A stretch of 64,000 nt of DNA from Prionace glauca (lineage: Eukaryota; Chordata; Chondrichthyes; Carcharhiniformes; Carcharhinidae), in contig CM075760.1 of assembly GCA_037974335.1 (NCBI GenBank), positions 31,270,902-31,334,901 on the forward strand. Reading direction: 5' to 3'. How positions within the stretch are numbered: position 1 is the first letter of the stretch; every line of letters starts with the position of its first letter. Of the stretch, positions 1 to 11,524 are shown piece by piece. The notes under the pieces were generated by a model. It was not told the DNA's origin, made no database searches, and saw only the letters and a list, made by a program, of their open reading frames with translations. The position numbers and the translations under genes were made by a program.

Positions 1-1259
1 CAGATCCCTGAGGCACACCACTTGTAACCGAACTCCATGACGAATATTTCCCATCAACCACCACTCTCTGTCTCCTATCTGCTAGCCAATTCCTGATCCA
101 ATTACCTAGATCACCCCCAATCCCATACATCTGCATTTTCTGCAGAAACCTACCATGGTGAACCTTATCAAACGCCTTGCTAAAATCCATATACACCACA
201 ACAACTGCCTTACCCCTATCCACCTCTTTGGTCACTTTCTCAAAGAACTCGATAAGGTTAGTAAGGCATGACCTACCCGCTACAAAACCATGCTGACTGT
301 CTCTAATCAACTCATTACTTTCCAAATAACTATAAATCCTGTCTCTAATAATCCTTTCCAAAACCTTACCCACCACAGAAGTAAGACTCACCGGTCTATA
401 ATTCCCAGGGAAGTCCCTTCTCCCCTTCTTAAACAATGGGACAACATTTGCTGTCCTCCAATCTTCTGGTACTATACCAGAGACTAACGACGACCTGAAG
501 ATCAGAGCCAGAGGCTCCGCAATCACCCCTCTTGCCTCCCAAAGAATCCTAGAGTAAATCCCATCTGGACCAGGGGACTTATCTATTTTCAATCCCTCTA
601 AAATATCCAGCACATCCCCCGTATCAACTGCAATACCATCTATTTTACACCCCTGCACCCCAGTGTCCTCCTCAGCTACATTCCTGTCCTCTTGCGTGAA
701 CACCGAAGAGAAATATTGGTTTAACGCCTCTCCAATCTCCTCCGGTTCCACACACAGCTTCCCTCTACTGTCTGTAACTGGCCCTAATCTTGTCCTAACC
801 AACCTTCTGTTCTTGACATACCTGTAAAACGCCTTAGGGTTCTCCTTAATCCTATCAGCCAAAATCATCTCATGTCCTCTTTTAGCCCTTCTTAACTCCC
901 TCTTCAACTCCCTCCTAGCCAATCTAAAACTTTCTAATGCACTACCTGAGCCCTCAAGCCTCATCCGAACATAAGCCTCCTTTTTCTTCCTAACCAACGA
1001 ATCAACTTTTTTGGTGCACCACGGTTCCCTGGGCCTACCAAATCCTCCTTGCCTGACAGGGATATACTTATCACAGACCCGCAATAGCTGCTCCTTGAAA
1101 AATCTCCACATCTCGGATGTTCCCAGTCCCTGTAATCTCCCATTCCAACCAATGCTTCCTAATTCTCGCCTAATAGCCTCATAATTACGCTTCCCCCAGC
1201 TGAAACTACTGGCCCGAGGTTCATGCCTATCCCTTTCCATCACTAAGGTGAACGTAATC
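1..1259 (-). mobile_element. CR1-like LINE, reverse transcriptase part of ORF2 (cut by window edge)
   Basis: Read on the minus strand, one frame stays open from about 1245 to base 1 with no stop that I could find. It carries non-LTR reverse transcriptase landmarks in order: KSPGPDG (about 580-600), PEDWR and NYRPVSLTS, then the catalytic-motif-A block YMDFSKAFDKV (about 165-198), and SGVPQGS at 1-22. The FADD box would lie beyond the window. The element is truncated on its 5' side at about 1259, where it abuts a fold-back repeat fragment. The open frame suggests a young copy. The CR1 assignment rests on recall of motif wording. Confidence 0.85.
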
Positions 1260-1330
1260 GAATTGTGTTGTCAGGCTTTTTAGTGTGTTTACCCCAGTTC
1301 AGCGCCAGCACATCCACATCATGACTGACA
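1260..1330 (-). repeat. Fold-back repeat fragment (TGATGTGG end)
   Basis: Contains the words GTTTACCCCAGT and CCACATCATGA, which match the asymmetric end of the fold-back family seen whole at 49477-49734. Only the outer part is left. Confidence 0.6.
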
Positions 1331-1429
1331 GAAGGCAGAGAGTGGGGATGAAGGGATCTCTTTTCAGGATGGCAGCCAGTGATTAGAGATTTGCCTCGGG
1401 GATTGGTGTTGGGAAGACAACTTTTTCAC

Positions 1430-1792
1430 AATATACATTAATGATTCGGAATAATGAAATGAAGGTACAGTTGCTAAGTTTGCAGATGATACAAATATAT
1501 GTAGCGTGACAGGGAGCATTGAGGAAGTTGGGTTGGGGAGGGCTGCAGAAGGACTTGGACAGGTTAGAGAGTGGAAAAAGAAGTGGCAGATGGAACACAA
1601 TGAGGAAAAGTGTGAGGTTATGTACTTTGGAAAGAGGAATGGAGGCATAGAGTTTTCTAAATGGGGAAATGCTTTGAAAATCAGATGCAGAAAGGGATTT
1701 GGGAGGCCATGTTCACGATTCTCTAAAGGTTAACCTGAAGGTTCATTCGGCAATTAGGTAGGCAAGTGAAATGCTGGCATTCATGTCGAGAG
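1430..1792 (+). mobile_element. Old CR1-like LINE fragment with FADD box
   Basis: A plus-strand frame reads KFADDTN near 1476-1496, followed by REWKKKWQME and KCEVMYFGKRN, the order seen after the catalytic centre of CR1-type reverse transcriptases. The ends are degraded and no 3' tail is visible. Confidence 0.75.
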
Positions 1793-1905
1793 GGCCCACA
1801 CCAGGCTCGGGCCCACACCAGGCTCGGGCCCGCAGGCTCAGGCCCGCACCAAGCTCAGACAGAGACGCGGTTCAGATTCACACAAGGCTCAGACTCTGAC
1901 GAGGC
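1793..1905. repeat. Short GC-rich minisatellite
   Basis: Two to three clear copies of a roughly 17-base unit (gggcccacaccaggctc), then decaying versions (ggcccgcaccaagctcag, cacaaggctcagactc). Noncoding tandem repeat. Confidence 0.7.
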
Positions 1906-1984
1906 TCACAGTTACACAGGATTTGACTGCAGACTATGTACAGACTCATCTCAGCTCCACAATGATAGAAACATTGAAATATGG

Positions 1985-3115
1985 TAAAAGCAGGAGCAGG
2001 CCTTAGAGCCTGCTGTGCCATTCAGTTTGATCATAGCTGATCATCAACTTCAATATTCTGATCATCGCTTCCTCCCAAATCACGTGATCACTTTAGCCCC
2101 AAGAGTTATACATCATTTCCGCCTGTAAACACTAAAGGTTTTGGCCTCAGCTACTTTGTGTGGTAGTGAAGTCAAACGTTTATCTGTTTGGAGAATTTTC
2201 TCCTCTTCTCTATTCTAAAAGGTTGATGTTTATCCTCAAACTATGAATCTTAGTCCTTAACTTCCTGAGAATCGGGAACATCCTTCCTCAATCTCCCCTG
2301 TCTAAACCTGTTCCAATGTTATATGTTTCACGCCAGTAAAGTCCAATGAATAAAACCCTAACAGATTTAGTCTCTCTTTATATCACAGATTGTCATCCCA
2401 GGAATCGGCCTGGTAAACAGTCACTGTACTCCCTCTAATGCAAGGACATCCTTCCTCAGATAACGACATCAAAATTGTACACAATACCGAAGTGTGGCCT
2501 CAGCAATGCCATTTACAACTGCAGTAACACATCTCTATTCCTGTACTTAGATTTTCTCCCTTTGAATGCCAGCATACCATTGGCCTTCTTTACTGCCTGT
2601 TGTACATGCGCACTTACTTTCAGTTACTGACGCATGCGGACACCAAGATCTCGCTGAGTATCCACCTCTCTCAATTTACACCCATTCAGATAATAATCTG
2701 TCTTCCTATTATTGCTGCAAAGAGACAACCTCATATTTACCCACATTCTACTGCAGCTGCTTTGCACATGCCCACACATTGAGACAGTTCAAATCACACT
2801 GAAGCTTGTCTGTATGTTCCTCACAGCTCACTCTCGCCCACCTTCTCTCATCAGCAAATTTGGGAATAACACATTTAATTCCATTTTTAGATGAATAAAT
2901 ATATAATGTGAACAGTTGGGTCCATGCACAGATTCCTGCTGCACCCCACTAGACACTGACTTCCAATTCTCTGTTTTCTATCTGTTAACCAGCTTTCTAT
3001 GCATCTCAAAACATTGTCTGCAATCCCAAGCGCTTTCACTTTACATGGCACTCTGATATGTGAGACCTTGTCAAAATCCTTCTGAAAACTTCAATAATCC
3101 CATCTGCTCACCTCA
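1985..3115 (-). mobile_element. Old LINE 3' half (CR1-like)
   Basis: The plus strand has the wording typical of reverse-complemented CR1-like 3' ends: 'gcaggagcaggcc', then blocks matching the C-terminal ORF2 region as seen at 4401-5215, and towards 3080 decayed reverse transcriptase sequence. Divergence is much higher than in the 4401-5215 copy. Confidence 0.6.
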
Positions 3116-3439
3116 CTTCCTGACACTCCCAGTGTCTGGGAGACACTGCCCGCACTGGACCGGGAAGTAGGGGACACAACACACTGAAACACCATTCCAT
3201 CCACTTCCCTAAACTTACCCCAAATCTCAGTGTTTCACTCCTTGCAGCTTGGAGGTCCCTGTGGAGATCACTGAGTGGACAGATTACACAGGCCTCAGTT
3301 CGGTAGTTTGTATTTATGTACGTCCGACTGTGAACCTATTGGAATTCATTGCACCCCTCTCCCTATGGGTCTAAGTAACCACCGAGAGCTCATTGCTTTG
3401 TAAGCCTTTTGGGCGTTTCAAAGCTGGGTGTGGTTCCCC

Positions 3440-3720
3440 CAGCTCAGCCTGGGCAGTGGGAGGGGGGGGGGGTATTCAGCAGACCGGAGCTGCTCTCTCC
3501 CACCATGAGCGCTGTGGCCCGAGTTCCCTTTATTGGGAGACAAAGTTGTCAAGAGGCTAAACCCGCTGTGTCCATTTCAGACTCCGAGGTCCCCACTGGC
3601 GGAGATGAAGAGCAGGAACTGGAGAGCCCTGAATTCTTTCCAGAGTTCCCAGTGTGCTGGGAATTGATTTGTCCGGCATGGCTTGGGGCTTCATGGCTTG
3701 TAGACGATTGACGCAGGATG
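3440..3720 (+). repeat. Unclassified dispersed repeat, copy 1
   Basis: Shares about 230 bases with 39255-39490 in opposite orientation. Both copies can be read in one frame with common words VARVPF, GRQ, EAKPAVS and EEQELE or GEQELE. Copy 1 directly abuts the Gypsy integrase fossil, so it could be part of that element or an insertion in it. I do not recognise the family. Confidence 0.6.
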
Positions 3721-3975
3721 TTGCCCTGTAATTGAAGATGAATCTGGATGGTTTGGTGTCCAAGGAGGTTGTGGGCCGGTTTTTTGAACCTGCTTTTACC
3801 GTTTGGGCCACTCTTTCTGCCAGGCCGTTGGATGATGGGTAATATGGGCACTGTCCTAATGTGTCAAATTCTGTTCTACTTCGTGCAATGCACAAATTCC
3901 TGGCTGATGAAGGGTGGTCCATTTTCAGAAATCAACACCTGCGGGCTCCCGGGTGTCAAACGAGGCGTGAGTTCT
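3720..3975 (-). mobile_element. Ty3/Gypsy LTR retrotransposon fossil (integrase piece)
   Basis: Minus-strand words typical of Ty3/Gypsy integrase cores are visible (SSNGLAERV, SLDTK, FIFNYR). It is a broken fossil with several breaks; no LTRs are recognisable beside it. Age looks old. Everything outside the integrase core is gone or unrecognised. Confidence 0.7.
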
Positions 3976-4395
3976 CTCCACTCTTGTCCTTGTGTTTGAT
4001 TAGCTGACTATGCCTTTGAAGCAGCACCTACCATTATCAGGAACACTGACTCCATGAATGGTCCAGCACTGTCCAAGTGCAGCTACGCCTACAACCATCC
4101 CAGCCATTCCCAAGAGTGGAGAGTAGTGACTGGTCATAGTCCTGCCCTTATTGATTCTGCCAACAATGACCCTCGAGCAAATATCTGTATCCATACCTGG
4201 CCAACAGACATGGCAATTTGGAGGATCTTCAGTCTGTCACTCCTGGGTGGCTAAGATAAATTTCAGCCGGGATGTGATGGTGATACTGATTCAAGGCAAC
4301 ACACTTGAACCATATAGGCCTGTGCCGTCTTCCACAGTCAGCTCCTCTCTGCCACTCCAATATGGGTGCAATTCAGGCTGTCACAGCTTTTTAGT
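3976..4395. other. No identified content
   Basis: Roughly 420 bases with no gene, tRNA or repeat that I recognise. It may be further debris of the neighbouring retroelement. Confidence 0.4.
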
Positions 4396-4400
4396 TTCCC

Positions 4401-5215
4401 CATAAGAACATAAGAAATAGGAGCAGGAGTAGGCCATCTAGCCCTTCGAGCCTGCCCCGCCATTCAATAAGATCATGGCTGATCTGAAGTGGATCAGATC
4501 CACTTTCGCGCTTTCTCCCCTTAATTCCCTTGCCTACCAAAAACCTATCTACCCGTGACTTAAATATATTTAGCGAGGTAGCCTCCACCACTTCAACGGG
4601 CAGAGAATTCCTGAGATTCACCACCCTTTGCGTGAAGAAGTTCCTCCTCAACTCCGTTCTAAACTGCCCCCCGCAACTTATATTGAGGGTGCGCCCTCTG
4701 GTCCTGCTGTCCTTCCTGAGAGGAAAGAATCTCTCTACCTCTACCTTATCCATCCCCTTCATTATCTAACACGTCTCTATAAGATCCCCCCTCATCCTTC
4801 TAAACTCCAACGAGTACAGACCCACTCTATTTAGTCTCTCTTCATAGTCCAACCCCCTCATCTCCAGTATCAGCCTAGTGAACCTCCTCTGCACTTCCTC
4901 TGAGGCCAAAATATCTTTGCGCAACTGCGGCGACCAATACTGCACACAGTACTCCAGCTCCAGCCTCACCGTTACCCTGTACAGTTGCAGCAAGACCTCC
5001 CTGTTTTTATATTCTATCCCCCTCGCTATAAAGGCCAGCATTCCATTCGCCTTCTTGTTCACCTGCTGCACCTGCAGACTGGGTTTTTGTGACTCATGCA
5101 CAAGGACCCCCAGGTCCCTCTGCACCGAAGCATGCTGCAGCTTTTCGCCTTTTAAATAGTAATACCAACTCTCTGCCTCCTAATAGACAGCCAATCCTCC
5201 ATCAACACTAGCTTT
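4401..5215 (-). mobile_element. CR1-like LINE 3' end, C-terminal ORF2 and tail
   Basis: Minus strand, one frame from about 5125 to 4391: RDLGVLVHES, MLAFIARGIEYKNREV, LEYCVQYWSPQLRKD, VQRRFTRL, then GMDKVEVERFF, FFTQRVVNLRNSLP and VEVVEATSLNIF. A single TAG (plus-strand cta near 4763-4765) replaces an expected lysine codon before IMKG. The 3' end is the octamer-type tail (cataagaacataag on plus). Upstream, RRQRVG jumps directly to the region before RDLGVLV, so the stretch carrying the FADD box is deleted. Confidence 0.85.
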
Positions 5216-5389
5216 TTCAGTTTATTCAGGAATGGGTAAATTTGCGTCCACAACCGAATATTATTGGCTGCCACTGGAAGAGTTTTGAAAGAAGTTCACG
5301 ATAACCCACTCTTCCATTGGGAATACGACCAGTGTTTGTTGATTATAACCAACTCAAGGCATCTGCCTTCGCGAGTCGGTCTCCCAGTT

Positions 5390-5695
5390 GCCCATGTTCA
5401 GAGGGCAATTAAGTGTCAACCACATTGCTGTGGGCCTGGGGTCACGATTATGCCTGACAACAGTAGGGCGACAGATTACCCTCCCTGGGACATTGGTGAA
5501 CCAGATGTTTATTTTTTTTCAGAAAACCGACAATTTTAATGGTCACCAGCGGATTCTAAACTCCAGATATATTTATTCAAACTTTACCATATGCCGTGAC
5601 AAGATCGAAACCCTGGTGTCCAGAACATTAGCTGAGTTTCTGCATTAATGGCCCAGTGATAAAACCACCAGTCCATCACGTACACATCCTGAGTG
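5390..5695 (-). mobile_element. tRNA-derived SINE, old, reverse orientation
   Basis: Blocks agree with a shark SINE seen again at 57005-57270: 'agggcaattaagtgtcaacc', 'acattgctgtgggcctgg', 'ggtgaaccagatgttta', then 'tggcccagtgataaaacc' where the tRNA-like head should be. Decayed. Confidence 0.6.
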
Positions 5696-5839
5696 TAAAC
5701 ATCCTGAGTTCCTGTAACCTCGAGACAGCATATTACATAGGTCTGTAGGGCTCCCGGATTGGACAGCATTAACTGCCTCAATCAGGAAGGGCATATTCCA
5801 ATAACTCCACCTGATGGGTATCGTTAAGCTCATTAAATG

Positions 5840-6590
5840 TGTTTCTCTGCCTCTTTTTGTGTTTGTGCCTTTCTCTTTCTCTCTGTCACTCTTTCTCTGT
5901 GCCTCTTTCTCTCTGTCCCTCGATGTTACTCTCTGTCTTTTTCTGTTTCTCTGCCTCTCCCGCACTCTCCCTCTCTCAACTCTTCTCTCTCTCTCTCTCC
6001 TGTCCCCTATCAGTCCCACTCTCATCCCCCTTTTGAGTCTCCCTCTCCTTCTGTCTACCTCGACCTGCCTCTTTTTCTTGTTGTTTCCACTGTGCTCATT
6101 AAGTCTCACTCTTTCCCATTTGCACCCGCTGTCTGTCTCTATATCTGTGTTTCACTTTGTCTCTGGCTATTTCCCTCTGCCTCACGTTCTGCCCCCCATT
6201 TCCCCTTCATCTTCCTTTCACTCTCTTATTACAACCTCCAAACTGTCTTCCTCTGTCTCCTTTCTCATTCCCTGTATATCACCCTCGCCGTTTTCTCTAC
6301 TCCCTATCCCTGTCTCTCTCACTCTGTGAGAGTCTCTCTCTGTCTCTGTTCTTTCTCTCTGTCTGCACCTATTCGAAAATCTTTCAAATCTTGTTATTAT
6401 CCATGCCTTTGTGCCTTTCCCTCTCTCTGCCAATCTCTATCACTCTCACTGTTGCTTACATAAGAACATAAGAACATAAGAAATAGGAGCAGGAGTAGGC
6501 CATCTGGCCCTTCGAGCCTGCCCCGCCATTCAATAAGATCATGTCTCCCTCTCACTTTTTCTCTCTGTGTGTATGTGTGTGTGTAATTAT
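5840..6590. repeat. Pyrimidine-rich low-complexity tract
   Basis: About 750 bases dominated by ctctctgtctc and tttctctctg on the plus strand. It produces spurious open frames rich in Ser, Leu, Cys and Phe on plus and Arg/Glu on minus. A LINE tail is inserted near its downstream end. Confidence 0.85.
6460..6543 (-). mobile_element. CR1-like LINE tail only
   Basis: Three aagaacat-type octamers, then 'aggagcaggagtaggcc' and 'ccgccattcaataagatcat', identical wording to the 3' ends at 4401 and 23597. Strongly 5'-truncated insertion (about 84 bases) in the pyrimidine tract. Confidence 0.85.
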
Positions 6591-6674
6591 TTCTGTTTTT
6601 GTGATGCTGTTTTGTTGTTTACAATGTGAATGCTTAACAGGAAGAATCATGAACCTTGTGGTTGTAGTTTCCTC

Positions 6675-7575
6675 TCAGGGTGTATTGAGATGAAGAATTG
6701 CAGTAAAGGGGTATTTCAAAAGATCTTTTAGCTGCTGTCTAAAGTGAGTCTGTGTCACAGCATAAATGGCGGTGTTTGTGCAGCAACTTGTGAGTTGTAG
6801 CATAAAACCCAATTCCATAACAAAAAGATGTAACCTCATCGACTGATAGCCCAAGCCATACTTCCGACTCCATGTTGAATAAAACATTAATGCCGACCAT
6901 AAGACGATGAAATTCGCTGAGATAACAAACAGTAAAATGATGGATTTCCTTCAACTCTCCATCTCTGGGTCACGAGGATTTTCCCCACCACTGTGAGCTC
7001 GGAGTCTCCTGCGGGCTCTGCTGCTCACAAAATGTGTCTGACAGTGAGAGCATTGAGCAGCAGAATCAGGGCGAATGGGACACATGGTGTTAGAATGTTG
7101 TGGAGGAACTCAAATGTTGTCCAGACCAGAGAATCCACAACATCCCATGAGAAGCGACAAAACCAGGGATTGTTCGCCAGCCCATATCAATTTAATAACA
7201 TAAAATACCAGAAAATGTTCTTTAAAAAGCTCAGCACTGTCACTGTTCCCAGAACCACAGCCGCCGATTTCTCAGTGCAATATTTACTTTTCAGCTTGGG
7301 GCAGCAAATAGCCACAAATCGATCGAAGGTGAAAGTGACGGTGAACCAGACAGAACAGTCAGTTGCTGCATAAAGCAGGACGGCGTGGATGTTACACACG
7401 GGGAACGACATCAGGAAATAAAACTGTTCCCAATAAACAATGGGAATCTGTCTCAATATCAGGTCGAGGATAATGACCAGCAGATCCCCCACTGACATGG
7501 CCACCAGGTAACGAGTGACACATTTGGACAGACCACAGTTTCTGCTCATCAACGTAACAATTGTGATTATGTTCA
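6675..7575 (-). pseudogene. GPCR gene A, exon 2 (GPR139-like, broken)
   Basis: Second exon of a class A GPCR; the acceptor cctgacag directly precedes 7575. Visible in order: TM1 end (NIITIVTLMS), TM2 (AMSVGDLLVII), TM3 with FTFDRFVAI, TM4, TM5 (TPCVPFALILLLNALT), RARRRLR loop, TM6 (SIILLFVISANF), TM7 (CCTNTAIYAV), ending LHLNTP-stop. Three lesions: a TGA just after WYFMLLN at the start of extracellular loop 2, a one-base loss after RHIL in intracellular loop 3, and a TGA before RKSIILLF. Closest to gene D (shared DLILRQIP, CNIHAVLLYA, TDCSVWFTV). The ligand is unknown. Several lesions in a conserved body argue for a true, fairly young pseudogene rather than one sequencing error. Confidence 0.85.
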
Positions 7576-7689
7576 CTGTCAGGAAGGAAATAAAGAATAA
7601 AATTAGACATGAATCAGGGGAATAAATTACCATTTAGACTGCAGATGGAACTTTTTTTAAAAAAATGTGCACACACACTGAACCAGTTA

Positions 7690-7875
7690 AATCTTTCTTT
7701 TTATATGATCCAGCACATCTTTTGGAGAGTGAGACGAAAGTGGAACATCTGAAGGAAATCCAGGTAGACACGGGGAGAAGGTCCAAACTCGACACAGACA
7801 GTGACCCGAGCCTGGAATTGAACCCAGGTTCCTGATGCTGAGTCAGCAGTGCTAACCAGTGTGCCACTATGATGT
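7690..7875 (-). mobile_element. tRNA-derived SINE, head part, in the gene A intron
   Basis: Reverse complement of the shark SINE head: 'gacccgagcctggaattga', 'acccaggttcctgatgctg', 'agtgctaaccagtgtgcca'. The 3' half is missing or too decayed to see. Confidence 0.75.
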
Positions 7876-7879
7876 TCCA

Positions 7880-8490
7880 TGGTAGGTACAAAATGCTATT
7901 CATTTCGGAAAGCGTTTTCCGGGGGTCCTCAACATTTTCCCTCACTTAGCTGCAGGTAAATAGTTTTGGTACCTTGTGGGGAATTTGGAGAGTGAGAAGG
8001 CTGTGTGGGTAATCCTGACAGATAATTCAGCGTGGAGTCCTGTCCGTAGTAATCTTTCGTCTTTCAAACAGCTTACTGACAACTCGTGCAGCAGAGCTGG
8101 TACCAAACAGTGCTGGTTTCACCCTTTCCTCTCGACACTACCAGCAGTTGGCAGAGAGAGATCCCAATGCCTCGGCAGCTCAGAATCTCTATTATGTTTA
8201 CACAGGACTATATCCTGGAGAGGAGACCACAGCATTGTGTCCGCTGTTTGTACAACACGGGAAGAAATCATAATCTCACACTCGAATGGCACAGAACACA
8301 ACGACAAGGGTTTGATTTCAAAGCTTCCTGGTTCAGTGTATAACTACTGTCCATAGTGCCCAGTATATTTGCTGATGCCCCACTATGGTCTACTGGACAA
8401 GTGAAGCTCAGTGATTCCTCTCTCAGTTGGAAAGTTGCTGATCGATGCACTAGGTAAGAAAAACTCAAACTAAGGCCGCTACCAAACAAA
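7880..8490. other. Intron of gene A, no identified content
   Basis: Within the 4.3 kb intron of gene A. No repeat or gene recognised. Confidence 0.4.
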
Positions 8491-8494
8491 AACC

Positions 8495-9035
8495 AAGCAC
8501 CCTGCCTGAATGACTATTGTCCAGTGACACTTATATCCAATATTATATGATACAGCAAAAGATTAGTTATGGCATGAATGAGTTCCAGCCTCCCTGATTG
8601 CTTGGATCCGCTACAGTTCACCTATCTTTGCAATAGATCCACAAATGACATCGCCCTGGCCCTTCAGTCAACATCGTAACACAGACTCCTGTTTATCGAC
8701 TGCAGCTCAGCCTTTGACATCATTATTCCAATGAAACTCATCGTCAAAGTCTGTGGCCTGGGGCTAGGCTCCTGCCTCTGCAATTTGATCCTGTGAGACA
8801 GCAATAAATAAGGACCAGTCAAAACACCTCCTTCACAATCATTCCCATCAGTGGTGCCCCACAAAACTGTGTCCTCATCCCCTTACTATGCTCATTATAC
8901 AGCAATGACTGTGTGGACAAATTCCCCTCCAACTTGATATCCAAGTTTGCTGATGACACCACTGCAGTGGGTCAGATCTCAAACAACGATGACAACAAGA
9001 ACAGGGAAGATTCGGAGAATCTGGTGAACTGGTGG
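8495..9035 (+). mobile_element. LINE fragment of a second type (Rex1/Babar- or L2-like)
   Basis: The plus strand keeps reverse transcriptase words of a different non-LTR clade from the CR1 copies: DCSSAFDIIIP (about 8700), GLGLGSCLCN, and FADDTTAVG in decayed form near 8950. Several stops and shifts; an old copy in the gene A intron. Confidence 0.6.
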
Positions 9036-9129
9036 GATCACAGTAACTGGGAAGTGAGTGGGAAGTGATGGGTTTGAGTTGGTTGGGTTGGCAAGGATCA
9101 GGTTGTGGGAGAGGCGGGTTTGAGTGGAA

Positions 9130-9465
9130 TGTTAGAATGGAACCAATATAACAACCAACAGACTCACATTGAATCTGTTATAGTGACCAATGGGAACAAG
9201 CTGAAAGCAATCTAACCAATGAGAAAATGATGTGGTGGTCAGCTGACCAACCGACTCAGTATAAGTAACATGCTGCTGGGGTTTGAGGGAGCTTGGAATG
9301 ACCTAGGGTGAGGCCTCGAGTGTTCGAGTTATCAAGTTTCCTTATTAAACCTTTTTGTTTTCTTTACGAGTTGGAGTAAGTTTTGTTTCATTTTATTGCC
9401 AGGAACTGAAGAATCCCTTCTGCTGGATGCACATGGAATATGTGGGGTGGGGCGGGGGGTGGGGG
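9130..9465 (+). other. Possible solo LTR (weak)
   Basis: CCAAT-like words (aaccaat, gaccaatggg), tataagtaac near 9260 and a polyadenylation-like attaaac near 9345, spaced as in a vertebrate LTR. No matching second copy, clear TG...CA ends or target duplication seen. Treat as a guess. Confidence 0.22.
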
Positions 9466-9716
9466 TGTGGTGAACTGTCCCATATGGAGCACTGTCTGCA
9501 CTTTTAAAATAAAATCCAAAGGGACAAGAGGTCCCCCCCGCCTTTTTATTTCAGTGTAACTCTGATCTGATGTAAGCGATTGAAATCAGTTTGCCAGATG
9601 ATAGCAGGCACAGCACAATTCTCCAGTGGAATAGGCCTTCTGGACTATTGCCAGTTAAACACCTAACTATCAGGGGCACAACAAGTCCGATATTAACCTC
9701 CCACCCCCCTCATGAA

Positions 9717-11314
9717 CCACCCCCCCAGCCCATGCTCTAATCCATTACTATTTAAAACTCTGTCTCCTCAAACTTAAGAAATCCCAGCATCCACCACACT
9801 GAGGTAATGAATTCAACAGATTCACCACCCATTGAGAGAATTAATCTCTCTCCATGTCTGTCTTAATCCTGACTATTTCAGGTGATCGGGCTCTGCTTCT
9901 GGTTGTACGCCTGGCTCAAGCACTGGTGGATCTGCCCTGAAGGCAGTTGTGTGTTTTCTATATATAATCCTAATGACATATCAACGACCCTGGACTCAGA
10001 TTGGCTTGAGGTTGGCCACAACAATAATTTCAAATAGGTCCCTTTTAGCTGAGTGTTTTATTTAATCTCATAGACTGGCACAACCATGATTTGGAGATAC
10101 AAGCTTTTGACTGGGGTAAGCACAGTGAGAAGTCTCACAACAGCAGGTTAAAGTCCAACAGGTTTATTTGGCAGCACAAGATTTTGGAGAGCTGTCCCTT
10201 CATCAGGTGAGTGGAAGTTCTGTTCACAAACAGGGCACATAAAGACACAAACTCACTTTACAAAATAATGGTTGGAATGCGAGTCTTTACGGGTAAGCAA
10301 GTTTTAAAGGTACACGCAATGTGTATGGAGAGAGGGTTAACACAGGGTAAGAAGTTGTGTATTGTCTCCAGTCAGAGCAGTTATGAGATTTTACAAGCCC
10401 AGGCAAGTCGCGGGAATTACAGATAATGTGACATAAACCCAAGATCCCGGTTGAGGCCGTTCTCATGTGAGTAGAACTTGGCTACCAGTCTCTGTTCAGC
10501 AATTCTGCGCTGTCGTACGAAGTGAATGCCAGCTTGGAGAACGGTTACCTGAAGATCAGAGGCTGAATGTCCATGACTGCTGAAGTATGCCCCAACTGGA
10601 AGAGAACACTCCTGAAGATCGACAACCCTGGGTTTGCAAAATTTCATTAACTGGCCTGGCTGGAGACAATACAGACCTTGTTAGCCTGTGCTTAACCCTC
10701 TCTCCATATACATTGCGTGTACCTTTAAAACTTGCTTACCCGTAAAGACTCGCATTCCAACCATTATTTTGTAAAGTGAGTTTGTGTCTTTATGTGCCCT
10801 GTTTGTGAACAGAACTTCCACTCACCTGATGAAGGGACAGCTCTCCAAAATCTTGTGCTGCCAAATAAACCTGTTGGACTTTAACCTGCTGTTGTGAGAC
10901 TTCTCACTGTGCTTACCCCAGTCAAAAGCTTGTATCTCCAAATCATGGTTGTGCCAGTCTATGAGATTAAATAAAACACTCAGCTAAAAGGGACCTATTT
11001 GAAATTATTGTTGTGGCCAACCTCAAGCCAATCTGAGTCCAGGGTCGTTGACATGTCATTAGGATTATATATAGAAAACACACAACTGCCTTCAGGGCAG
11101 ATCCACCAGTGCTTGAGCCAGGCGTACAACCAGAAGCAGAGCCCGATCACCTGAAATAGTCAGGATTAAGACAGACATGGAGAGAGATTAATTCTCTCAA
11201 TGGGTGGTGAATCTGTTGAATTCATTACCTCAGTGTGGTGGATGCTGGGATTTCTTAAGTTTGAGGAGACAGAGTTTTAAATAGTAATGGATTAGAGCAT
11301 GGGCTGGGGGGGGT
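9717..11314. repeat. Large inverted repeat (arms about 623 bases, spacer about 350)
   Basis: Left arm 9717-10340 and right arm 10692-11314 are near-perfect reverse complements. I found only isolated differences, for example catatcaacg on the left against catgtcaacg read from the right. The arms cover unique flank, a LINE scrap and the 5' half of a fold-back element. The outer ends lie in a C run (left) and G run (right). The spacer is the element's own centre. Confidence 0.9.
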
Positions 11315-11524
11315 GGTACACATTGCCTGTACCTTTCAGACTTGCTTTCCTGTAATGACTCGCATTCCAACCATTATGTTGTTAATTGAGTTTGTGTGTT
11401 TATATGTCCTGTTTTTGAACACAAGTCTTCACTTGCCTGAAGAAAGAGCAACCTTCCAAAAGCTTGTGTTGCCACGTAAATCTGATGGACTTTAACCTGG
11501 TGTTGTGAGAATGTTTACTGTGCT
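10087..11524 (+). mobile_element. Fold-back element interrupted by a templated inverted insertion
   Basis: The left end (tgatttggagatac ... ggggtaagcacag) starts at 10087 and the centre runs to about 10691. The expected 3' arm appears twice: once as the perfect inverted copy of the left arm (from 10692) and once as an independently diverged version at 11318-11524 ending 'ggtgttgtgagaatgtttac'. The second is the original 3' arm; the first came with the inverted insertion. Confidence 0.7.

Noticed and set aside
5814-6463. Overlapping open frames up to 208 codons on plus and 154 on minus
   Set aside because: Produced by the ctctctgtctc low-complexity tract; composition is almost only Ser, Leu, Cys, Phe, Pro (or Arg/Glu).
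9130-9465. Solo LTR as a firm call
   Set aside because: Promoter-like and polyadenylation-like words alone; no defined ends, target duplication or second copy.
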